Source: Lepidodermella squamata (lineage: Eukaryota > Gastrotricha). Taken from it: DNA of 64,000 nt. Where the stretch lies: contig JBLDXI010000002.1 of NCBI GenBank assembly GCA_047495785.1, positions 1,240,001-1,304,000 of the forward strand, in the 5' to 3' direction. The position numbers were made by a program, and so were the translations under genes. The notes beneath the pieces are model-generated. The model had not been told where the DNA came from. It saw nothing but the letters and a program-made list of their open reading frames with translations, and made no database searches. Of the stretch, positions 1 to 10,900 are shown in pieces (positions within the stretch are counted from its first letter, which is position 1; every line of letters begins with the position of its first letter).

Positions 1-1854
1 ATTTATAGCGGAAAAATTACTTCATTTATGCTCAACCTAATTTTTATAGACTTGTGGTTCTGAGTATACGCTTGAGATGAACTGCATCTATGTTTCGCTG
101 GAGATTCTACTTATCTCTGCGCGAAGTGTTGTGCCAAGTGGGCGGTTTTTTATTTGCGCGCATGTATGTGATACCTACTGAAAAGCCCCGGAGAAGCGAA
201 ACGCGCAGATAACATAGTAGTAAAGTAGATGACAACATCATGTTTCTTATAAACGGGGCGTTATCCCGCTTCTGCTGCTTCTAATAATGACGCGGATGAG
301 TGCGCTTCTATGTGGGTTGTTTATAAAGCGTGATTTTTTATTTTTAAACACATCCCAGCGTTATCCTGTCATTAAAAGATAGTTTTCCCAGTATTTTTTT
401 TGCTCGGTCATTGTGCGTTATCTGCCTACGTATCAAGGAAATCTGAAGGTGGATGGAAGTCGTAGTTTTTTTCCGGACGGATAAAAAATGAACTCTAGTT
501 CATTCTTACCTTTATTATATTATTATATTCCCCCTCTTATCGCGTTAATGTAGTAAAAAAAAAACCAGCATGCATGTTACATTCATGGCCCCATTTACGC
601 GCCGATCGTTTCGACCTACGTCGATGAGCAATATAGATACCAAGCCAAGTTTTTGTGGGCAGGCAAAAACAAATTGAGCGTAAAACAACGTGACGTCATT
701 CATTCACAACACAGTTTTGGTGATAAACTTTTCAAGGCGGACTTTAATAAATTTTATCGTGAATTTGAATGATTTTTAACAGCACGTTCTCCCCGTTTTT
801 AGTTGACTGAGGTAAATTGTTTGCACACGCGTATGATAACGCCAGTATATTGTACCTGTTCTTGCCTTATCAGTGGTTTTTCTATACAACTTACTTGTTT
901 TATACTTCCATTCTTTCTTTCATCCCGTCTAATGTCAAGTATATAACTACCTATATAGCGCTCAGCCTACGCTTATGCCATTATACTTAGTATAGCGAAG
1001 ACTGCTGTTCAGGGCGACACAAAAAATATAGGTATGCAAATATTACACTGATGACAGCTTTTTCTTCTACAAATGAGAGGCATGAGGCGATGTTGAAGCC
1101 CATCGGCACGGCTGGTTGGTTGGTTAGTTGAGTTTTTCACGATTTACGCACACGGCAAAGCACCGCTACAGTATCAGCCTACGTTTCATTCATGAAAACG
1201 CTACTTTTTATATTATTATTATACGTCACACCAAGTTATACTACTACTGCCGCGACATATGTTTTACTGTCGGCCAACATTATTTCTTCTTTTTTGTTGA
1301 GAGGAGAATTATTATTTACACGAGTTGATTATTATTCTCTCACAAGTTTTTTGTATCACCGCACGGGTTTATTTTTTATTCGGCGTAGTACTTAGCCCCC
1401 AACACCCCCAACTTTCATATTTCCCTCTCTTCACTTCCCCGCAGATTTTTCTTGAATAAATATTTGAATTTTTTGTCGCGTGGTGCACGCTGGCGTGATG
1501 AATAACCATCTTATTTTGGCTGAAAAAACTGGAAAAAAATTCGCGCTAAGCCGCCGCTACCTCCCGTATTGGCTAGCTTCAACGCCTACTTCTTCCAACC
1601 TATTGTTCAACTGAAAGCTTCCTCTATGACAACTTTAGTAGGTGATGAAAATGACCGTTGTCAGTTGTCATCTTTCAGTTCAGATTATTTAGATGAATTC
1701 CGAAGTTTTATCTTATCTCAAGATAGAAAGTGCTCTCAGATTAATACCGTAATTTGTCTTGTTTTTCTCCACGACTACGATTGCTCTAATTATTGCCTGA
1801 ATTTAGGTTATTAGTGTCTTATATTATGAAGGAAAATTTGAATGTTTACGTGTG
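1..1854. other. 5' flank of the Sprouty-type gene, no supported gene
   Basis: No open reading frame here has recognisable protein character. The stretch lies upstream of the Sprouty-type start codon and probably holds its promoter and 5' UTR. A perfect palindromic CRE-type site (TGACGTCA) is at 691-698. Promoter function is inferred. Confidence 0.4.
691..698. promoter_or_regulatory. CRE/ATF-type palindrome TGACGTCA
   Basis: Exact match to the consensus CREB/ATF site, about 1.16 kb upstream of the Sprouty-type start codon. An 8-bp match occurs by chance at moderate frequency, so use in vivo is only a possibility. Confidence 0.25.
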
Positions 1855-3489
1855 ATGCAAAATCAACACCAAGAATCGGAAAACGGCGACAAAAACAATC
1901 ACACCGAGGCTGTTCAGTCGCTGTTAGAAGAGCAATTCTCGCGAATTTTAGGCTCTTTAAACAGCGATATTAGCAGTAATGCGGCATCGATACCAGTTGC
2001 GAGGCAAGGCCAGGAGAACCAGCCGCCGCCGCTGTCCCGGCGGACGTTTTCCCTAGGCGCCGCGCCGCACAACGCCGATAATACTTACATTCTAGATCTC
2101 AGTCGACCGGGCGAGACAGCGACAACTCGCTCGCAAAACCAGCTTGAAGTCGTTCGAAGTGATGTTAACAATCACCATTTGCCAACCTGCGTCCGCGGCT
2201 CGTCTTCTTTCTCGTCGAAAAAAGGCGGCGCCGCTTCGAAGAAGCGATCGAACACCAGCAAGTTGGATGAGTCATCGATGAAATGCCAGGGCAAATGCTG
2301 CCGGCCTCTTCACATTTTACCACCACCGCATGCGTCAATCATCGAAGACGAAGAAATGGCGTGCAAATTGCGGATAAATGCCGCGAATCGGCGCAATCAT
2401 CATCAAGTTCACGAGTTCACGCTCAGAAATCCTGACCGGAGTTTCGATCGGAGTCACTTTGATATTATCAATAGGATACCCCCGCTACCCGGATCTTCGT
2501 CCTTTGTAAGAGGAAAAAATTAAGGGTGATTTTTTTAAAAAAAAATTCAATTTTTTGTAGACCTCTCGAGAAAGCGGAAATTCGTCATGCTCCACCGGCG
2601 ATGACATTCGGTCGCTCGATACAGCTAACGGCCGGTGTCCAGACTGCGGTCGGTGCAAATGTGCCCGATGCATCGAGAAACAACCGGTATCGTGCTGTGG
2701 TGGCAGTGTGAGTGAAGACTGTTTCGCCGATGCGCTATCGTGCATGTGCTGCGTGAAAGGCGTCGCCAGTTTATTTGCTTCGTCGAAGAAAAAGCGCAAA
2801 CCAAGGTCTAGTTCATCCTCAACATCGTCATCGGCTTGCTCGTCCACTACGAAAACAGCCCCGCCGCCGTCTCAGCTTCATCGCCGTGCTCGTCATATAT
2901 CTCAACTACCTACGCCTACTGGCTCAATGTCCAATAATACAGGTAAATTTGAAATTTTTTTTTAAATTTTTTCAAATTTATACAAAAAAATTTGAAAATA
3001 TTTTATTGAAAAATTAATTGGTATAAAAAATTAAATTTTAATTTTTCCAGAATTTTTTGAAATTTCTATGAATTTATTTTTCATTTTTTTTGTCAATTTT
3101 TAGGGTTCCAGGTATACGTAGATAGCTCTGACGAAGATAGCGATGTCGAGGATGGTTGCTTCGGCCTGACGTCATCAAACCCGTGCTCGTGTAAAGGCCC
3201 GCCTCGGAAACGCGCGTTTCGATTCGCTTGCCTTTCAATCGCCTCGCTGTTCCTCCCATGCCTACTGTGTTACTTGCCGCTGCGAGCCGCCGGCCGCGGC
3301 ATCCGCTGGTGCTTCAACCGGAAACGGGCGCCGAACGCGTGTCGCTGCCCGCGCTCAAGTAAGTCCTCATCGGCCCTAAGCAGCGATACAAAATCAACGC
3401 CTCGAGTTAGCGGCCACGAGCCGGTTCTAGTGGTTCTGCCCGGCCGCTCGACGGACCCGAAATCGCGACGTCTTGCGAAGAAGTGGTGA
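1855..3489 (+). CDS. spry: Sprouty-family protein (receptor tyrosine kinase signalling inhibitor)
   Basis: Sprouty proteins are membrane-associated, cysteine-rich inhibitors of Ras/MAPK signalling downstream of FGF and EGF receptors. Exons are 1855-2505, 2561-2942 and 3104-3489 (phases 0 and 1), giving 472 aa; the ATG at 1855 is chosen because the codon before it is GTG. The C-terminal half carries the Sprouty domain: CPDCGRCKCARC, then CMCCVKG, then NPCSC, then LFLPCLLCYLP and a final CRC. The N-terminal half is disordered and Ser/Asn-rich. A lone NTYILDL tyrosine segment near residue 81 sits where vertebrate Sproutys have the Cbl-binding NEYTEGP motif, but the match is weak. Oddity: about 85 residues of Ser/Lys/Asp-rich sequence separate CMCCVKG from NPCSC, where vertebrate members have about 20; intron 2 falls inside this insertion. 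SPRED is less likely because no EVH1 domain is present. Confidence 0.88.
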
Positions 3490-4981
3490 AACACGAATTA
3501 TTTTATACTCAAATTTCACGCATGGCTTGGCGGCAACTGGAGCGATACGCGTTTGCTCAAGATATTCGACGAGAAATAATAATAATAATTTTTGTAGCCG
3601 ATGAATGTTTGTTGTGCGGAGCGGTGAGCTAGTTGTTGGAAAAAAATCGCTATTTTTCTCACTTTTTTGTTTGGTCACGTCTGACTGCGATTTCGATGTT
3701 ATGCGCGGCTGCGAAACTACTTCAACTTGCCTCTAACCCGGTGTTATACTTGAATTATTTATCACTAAATTAGCTCGAGATGTTGGATAAAATTATAATT
3801 TATTATTTGGTTTATTTTTCCACCTAATTCAAAGCGAGAAAGAGAGAGCTTGTTGTTTTATTCGAATGAGAATCACTTCGCTGTCCCGGTTGTTCTTGCT
3901 AGGTGATTTTTCGTTCGGATGCTTACTAATAGAGAGTTTCCCCCTTTGAATTTCTCCATTCGTTTTTGCACATCTCAACATACAGACTATATTGTTATCG
4001 TTTTTTTCGACGATTCTAAAATAGTTTCAATAAATGCCGAGGTCGTATGACTTTTGACTTTTACCTTGTGGTGGTGCATGCCGTGCATTATCACTAAAAA
4101 TGCTAGAAATAGTCGGCTATCTTGAGCGGCTGGTGCCCCGCTTGTTGTTTTAAGAGCCGCTGAAAAAAAACTCCCCATACCGCAACAGTTTTGCTCGTCC
4201 CCAAAAGTTGTTTTCTTTTCACTGCGTGAGCTATCATATCTCGTTTCTTTTTTGCCTCTCTCTCTTTCTCGATAGACAGCTTCGTCTTAGAATTAATATT
4301 TTGTTCGGTAAAAATTTGTCGGAGACAATGTTAAAAAAACGCGAGAAAGGAATGATGAAAAAAATAAAGAACTGATAATATAAAATTATTGCGGTTGTTG
4401 TATTTTGAAAATTCCACTTTAATAGTGACTTTTGCACTGGTTTTTTTTATTTGTCGGTTTTTTCTTTTTTTATCAAAAGGAGTGGCTAAGTGAGTCGTTA
4501 TTACTTAAATTATTACCCATTTGACCCTGTTTCAAAACCGACAAATAAAAACCAGTGCAAAACCCACTAATATCTGGGAAATTTTGCGATTTTTAACCCT
4601 GTTTTTCCCAAATTTTCAGATAAGACCGCGCATCGATAAGGCGAGAACGAACGTTCCAGAATATTTGCTGGTCATTTTTTTTCTTGTCAATGAAAAAATT
4701 ATTAAAACCGACAGGTGCGCGTGTCAGTGAAAGATTCGCACCTCTAAATCTTAATTATACCAAACTAATTACGCAGTCGAGGTTCATCACCATGTTTTTT
4801 TTGTATTTAAAGTCACCCTCGACGCGTGTGCCTTTTGCACCTGGTTTGCACCCGCTCACCCGAGAGAAAACACGTGTCGTCATTTTTTTTACGGCTCAGC
4901 AACCTTTGTTTATTGACTTGATTCTGCTGTTTTACATAAAAATCGTAAAATACACTGTACAGTAAAAAGAGATTCATTATT
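3490..4981. other. Intergenic region, convergent between Sprouty-type and CUB genes
   Basis: No coding signal was found. It should contain the 3' UTR of the Sprouty-type gene and, at its far end, that of the CUB gene. A TTTATT at 4909-4914 (AATAAA on the minus strand), about 70 bp beyond the CUB stop, is a plausible polyadenylation signal. Confidence 0.4.
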
Positions 4982-7900
4982 TTAAGAGACGTAGGAGAAT
5001 TTCAGAACGAAACCAGCCCGGTTTTGGGTGCTATCAGATTGAAATTTCAGATACACAACATTCTCCGTGCTGATGTAAGGCGCGGGCGCTGTCATGCCGC
5101 AGAAAATCCCGCCAAGCGGGCTCTGATCATTCACTCCATCATAGATTTTCAGCTTATCATACAGGCAAGTGAGGCTCGGTTCCATGTCGAACGGCTCGAA
5201 AAATTCTAGGCGAATACGGTGACCAGACGGGGCGGAGATTCGGTAGTTGCACACGTCATTCGCGAAATACCGCCCGTTCTCCTCATCAGCCGGCGAGGAC
5301 AAAACGCGTTTCGAGGGTGGGACGGACGGATTGAAGTCGAAAACGCGCCCATGGCACGGTTCTCGCAGCCGATCCACCTCAAGCGTGCCCACAGTCACCA
5401 TTTCCGTCGTAGTTTCAGGCGGCTCAGTGGTTGTGACCACCCTCTTAGGGGCGATTCTACCCACGGTAACTGGTCTCAAATCAGATTTTGACGGGAAGTG
5501 CCGCCCAGCTGCCGATCTGTGGATAGGTTGGAAGCTCAAATCGAACCCTGGCATCACTAAGGTCGGCGCTTTCCGCGAGGTTTCAACGATTTCTAGCGTG
5601 GGCTGTTGCCATGGGTAGCGATTTTTCGATTCATACGACTCGTAATTATTCGCCTGGCCGAACCAATTTCCGTCGACGAACGACGGCCCGGACGAGCCGC
5701 GGTTCAAATTCTGCCGCGGGTTCCAAGAAAATCGCAATTTCGGGCTGGTGAAAATCGGCAATTGATAAAACATTGTCGTAGTCATTTGCGTTGTTGTAGT
5801 GGAAGTTGAGGTCGTAGGTGTAGTGGTCGTAGTACTAGTCGTTGTAGTAGTCGAAGGTTGAGTCAAAATTTCCAATTTTGTCGTAACTTTTTCCGTCGTA
5901 GTAGTTGTACTCGTCGTCGATCTAGGAACTTGAGTAGCCGTTACAGTTATCCTAAAACCCCGCATCTCAATCGCCTCGTCTGTGTTAAATTTGATCAAAG
6001 CAGCATTTGTCGCGGTTAAAATATCGGGCAGATGCATTTGACCGCAAAATGGGCCGTAAATTTTCGGCCCAGAAATGCCGCCGTCGTAAATTATCAACCT
6101 GTCGCGGAAACACCCCTCCGAGTACTGCAGGTCGAAATCATCGAAGCGGAACCGTAGCTTCGACTCGGCGTGCGACGCCCTGATATTCCACATGCATTCG
6201 TCGTTCGAAACGTACTGATTTCCGTAGTAATTAGGCGTGACCAGAATTACGGCTGTGTCATTCTCCCACTGCTCGGCTTCAGGTGAGATGACCTCGACTG
6301 GCATGATTTGCCCGCTACAACGCAACGCGTTTTTCGACACCTGGTTGTTGTGGGTGTAGGGTCCGAAGGGTGACCACGAGGGCCCACTTGGCCCGGCTTG
6401 ATGGGCGTTTCTCCCGGTCGGGTTCATCGGACCTGAGGCGGAATCTCGATAGATTTGCTGCTCGTCGAAAAGAGGCAAATTCGGGTCGATGTAAACCATT
6501 GTGGTGGTAGTCCTAGTTGTCATGGGGGTTGTAGTGGTAGTGGTAGTACTAGTCGTAGTCGTAGTCGGGGTGGTTGTGGTCGTAGTACTCGTCGTAGTAG
6601 TTGTGGTTGAGGTCGTAGTGCTAGTCGTAGTTGGTGTAGTCTCGGTAGTTGAAGTCGAAGTTCGATCGTCCTCTTCGAACAGAACGCCGCCATATTCTAA
6701 AGAGGCAGGTCCTTCCTCGCTGAAATGATCGGCCTCCTGGGAGGTAGTGTACTCGGCCATGAACCCAGCGTACTCGATCGAGTTGTCACTGAAGAAGCGG
6801 ATGGTCATTTTTCGACCCGAACTAACCAGCTCAGGAGGCGCATTCAAGCCGCAAAACCTTTCAAAGACAAAAAACGGATTTTTAAACAAATTAAAAGAAA
6901 TTGAAATAAAAATTTTGAAATTTCAAAAATTTTGAAATTTTAGAAATATAATTTTCCAACAATTCCAATTTTTCGAAATTTCAAATTTTAAAAGAATAAA
7001 AAAAATTGAAATTTGAATTTCAAATCAATTTAAAAAAATTCCACTCACTTTCCAAGTACTGGGGCAGTTTCGTTTCCACCGTCGTAGACAATCACGTGGT
7101 CATTCGCGCAATTCGGAGTTCGATTTTCGATGAAAAATGTATTAAATCTCAACCTGACTTTATTCGCAGTCTCATCAGCCGCTATCACCCACTTGCAGCT
7201 ATCGCTAGCGAAATACTTCCGACCCGACCCGTAATTCGGACTAGTAAACGTATTCACCCGGTCTGAAGTAGCAGGCGGTAGCCGCATCGCCCGGCCGTGG
7301 CACGGCCGCAAATTATCGATGGTCGCCGTGTTGACTGAGACTGACTCATAGCGCAGGCGGAACCCGGCGTCTTCAACAGTTCGGTCCGAAAAGAACTTGA
7401 CCAAAACCTCAGGACCGGTGCTAATGAACGAAAAATCGCGACCGTCCGTACCGCATAGTTTCCGAACACTTTCACTCTCCTCGGTAGGGCCGTCGAAAAT
7501 CACGACGTAATCCGCTAGGCAGGCAATGTCACTCAAACCGCGCTCGACGCGAAATTCCTCAAAGGTCAACCGGATTCGCTCACTCGCCTTGCCCTGTTTT
7601 GTTTCATACGTATCATTCGCGGTGATCAACCAGGCGCAGTCTAAGCTGGGTGGGTAAAACGGGGACGACTCCTCGAGACCAAAATCTTTGTGAGAGCTCA
7701 AGTAACGAGGGTTGCGATCCGCCTCGAGAATTCGCGGACCGCCGGCCTTACTACGACACGCCCATCTCGGCGTGGCGGAGATTCGATTCCTATGATGCGA
7801 CCCGCTTCTCTCTCGGTACCGCTTCTGGCCCCGGTCCGTTGATTCCGTAGTTCGGGTTTCGCCGTAGTCGTAGTAGTCATTATTAGGGGTCGAAGGATTG

Positions 7901-10900
7901 GGGGAGGTGATAGGAGGCGCTGGGACTGGTACTGGGACAGCCTGGGGTAGCTCAGGTAGCGGAATTGTGGCCGGAATGACGGCAACTCGAGGTTTGTTAT
8001 CATTCATTAAATTCACGTGCTGCTCATTCGACATTGTATAGTCATCGAAGGCAGCGACAAACCCTGCGTAGTTATTCGCGGGGTTTGACTGGAATTTAAC
8101 GAATAACGACCCGCTTGTTTCACTGATGATTTCTTTAGGTAGGGTTGATCCGCAGTAGACTGCTAGCAACGGAGCTGTCTCAGCCGGTCCGTCGTAGACT
8201 GATAAAGAATCGCCGGGTAAACAGCGCGGGCTCGGCGGTTCGAGGTCGAAGTAGCGGAAGGTGATCCGGACGCGGTTTGACGGCCGGCTGGGTGAGGTGA
8301 TGATCCAGTAGCAGACGTCTCGGGACGGGTAGCTGCGACCTGGGCCGAAATTAGGGCTGGTGAAGAATTGCGGCATTCCGGTGGCGACGAGTTGGTGCAA
8401 ACGGCCATCGCAGCGCTCTTGCTCGATGGGCGGCGTGATTTCTTGCTGCGCAAAAGTGAGCGGTAGGGTGGCTAGTGGGACGATCGGCTCGGTTGTAAGA
8501 GGAACGGGCACTGTAACAGGGGCCGTTTCCGGTTCGGTTGTTGATGTTTCGGTATCCTCGATTGCTAAATCAATTGCAAATTCAAATTAACTAAAATTCA
8601 AGTCAATTCTAACTCAAATATGAATAAATTTCAATTTATTTTAAACTAATTTTTTCTTAATTTTTTAGGAATGAAAATATCGAAAAATTGAGACGATTTT
8701 ATTAATCATAGAAATAAAATTCAAGGTTCAGGTGTTAAATTTCTCCAAAATGTTTTGTGAATTAAAGGTCTCAATTTGTCCACATGATGCCTAACCGATA
8801 GATCTAACAATTCTACGCGATTACCAGTCAGTTAGTTATACTTCAGTCTACAAAGCCGATATTGATTTTCGATTTTTGGTATCGATTTAGAAAATCAGTG
8901 ATTTTCCCGATATTAACAGCCTTGGAAACCAGCATTAATATTTTTAAAAACCTGAAAAATCCCAACATTACAGGATGTATATGTATCGGCAAAGAAAGAA
9001 AAACGTCGAAATCTCAGAAAAATGTAGAGCTGGAACTTCAATTTAAGTGGCGCAATATTTTTATACCAAAAAAATAAACAGTGAAGTCTTCTGAAAATTA
9101 GACACATACACCCATAGACATCTTAAATTATGTCGATGCATACACCTCATACACTTAAAAATGTTGCCAACATTTTCGAGATTTGTAGAAAATCTCTTTA
9201 CCATCTATTAAAGGAAAAGTCTCAACTTACGCTCTGCTCCGAATTCTGCATAGAAACCAGCATATGACAGCATAGCATCACTGTGGAACCGAAGCGACAA
9301 CTGATTGCCGGATGAGACAACATTCGGCGGCAACTGCTCGCCGCAATATCGCCCAATCAACGGATAAGTAGCACCCGGGCCGTCGTAGATCTCAACGTAA
9401 TCGTTCTGACAAAACGGACTGCCGCTTTCCAAGTGAAATTTGACGAAACGCAGCCGAATTCGCGTTTTCGGTATAGGCGAGCGAATTTCCCACTGGCAGC
9501 GGTCGTCATTTGCGTAGTTTGATGAGCCGAAATTAGGAGTGGCTAGCGAGCCACGTTTTCCTAGCACCGCGTTCATAACAATAATATTAGCATGGTTCCG
9601 GCATTTCCCTCGAATCGGCTCGTAAACCAGCTTAAACTGCCCGTCCGTTGTAGGAGCCATCGTCGTTGTAGTCGTAGCATCTGGCCAGGTATAGGGCGGT
9701 ACAGTGGGTGGCAGAACTGGAAGTACCTCGGGCGGGAGGTGTTTCATAACATCAGGTCGAGGAATCAAATCAGGATCGGCATTTTCATCGTATTCACTCG
9801 GCTCATGAGAGGAAGGTTGCCTATTCCATTGCCGGTCTTTTTTCGGAACTCGAATTATCTCGGGCTCTGATTGGCCTTTCCCGACAACGCCGCGAATTAA
9901 GGCTTGCAGAAAATTGATAGTTGCATTATCGATTTCGCCCTCCTTAAAATTTTCAAATTTCACAATTTTTTCAAGAAATTATCAAAATATTTACCTTTGA
10001 AACTGGATTACTGTGAGTTGTAGTGGTAGTAGGCGGTTGGGTTGAAGACCGAACTCGGGCATTGACGAGTTTCGAATCCGAATTTTCCGAACCTTCGACA
10101 TTAGTGAAATTGTAATGCAGTTTAAAGCCTTTCCCAGAACCAGCTGCATCGCTGTGAAATTTGATGAACATATACGGGCCGGTCGATTCGATTGGTTCAG
10201 GTTGACCCTGGCCGCAATAAACACCGAGAGGCTCGGCTGATGGATCGGCTGTTGGGCCATCGTAGATAGTCAGAGCATCGTGAGAACATAATGACTCGAG
10301 TTCGACATCAAAGGTTTCGAAATACAGCCTGAAAATTAATTTAATTCAAAAAATTAATTCAAAATTTAAAATTTTGTTAAATATTTTTGATTTTTACTGA
10401 CCTAATTCGCCGCTTAGCGTCTGCAATAATGAGCCAAGAGCACTCGTCAGAATCCGGGTAGAAACCTCGATTGAACCCGGCCGATTCGATGACGCCCGAT
10501 TCTGAAGTTAGCAGTGAACTCTTATTACCACATCGCCCAATTGCCGTATCAATATCGTGGGAATGCGACGATTTTCCATCGTTATCACGCGAGATTATCG
10601 CCATGAAGCCTTCTGGACCTTGGACCAACTTCGGGACTGGGACCAACGACTGAGGATCGTCTTCTTCACCATCGTCTTCATACTCATCATCGTACATTGC
10701 GGTGGTGCTCGTTGAAGTTGTTGAACGCGTTGTAGTCACCTTACAAAAAATTAAAAAATTAAGAGATTATTTTCCAAAATTTGAAGATTTACCTTTGGCC
10801 TTCTAGTTCGTTTAATAGGTTCCGCTTCAGTTGCGTAGTTAGGCCGTTCCATGCGGCTGATAGGTCGGGATGGGTCGTCGAAAAATTCGTAGTAAATCTT

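Noticed and set aside
6501-6728. Val-rich plus-strand open frame
   Set aside because: It is the antisense shadow of the Thr-rich linker of the CUB protein (ACN codons read backwards as GTN/GGT).
9971-10260. Two overlapping minus-strand frames as separate genes
   Set aside because: One is the CUB5 exon itself and the other its out-of-frame shadow; both lie within the spliced CUB gene.
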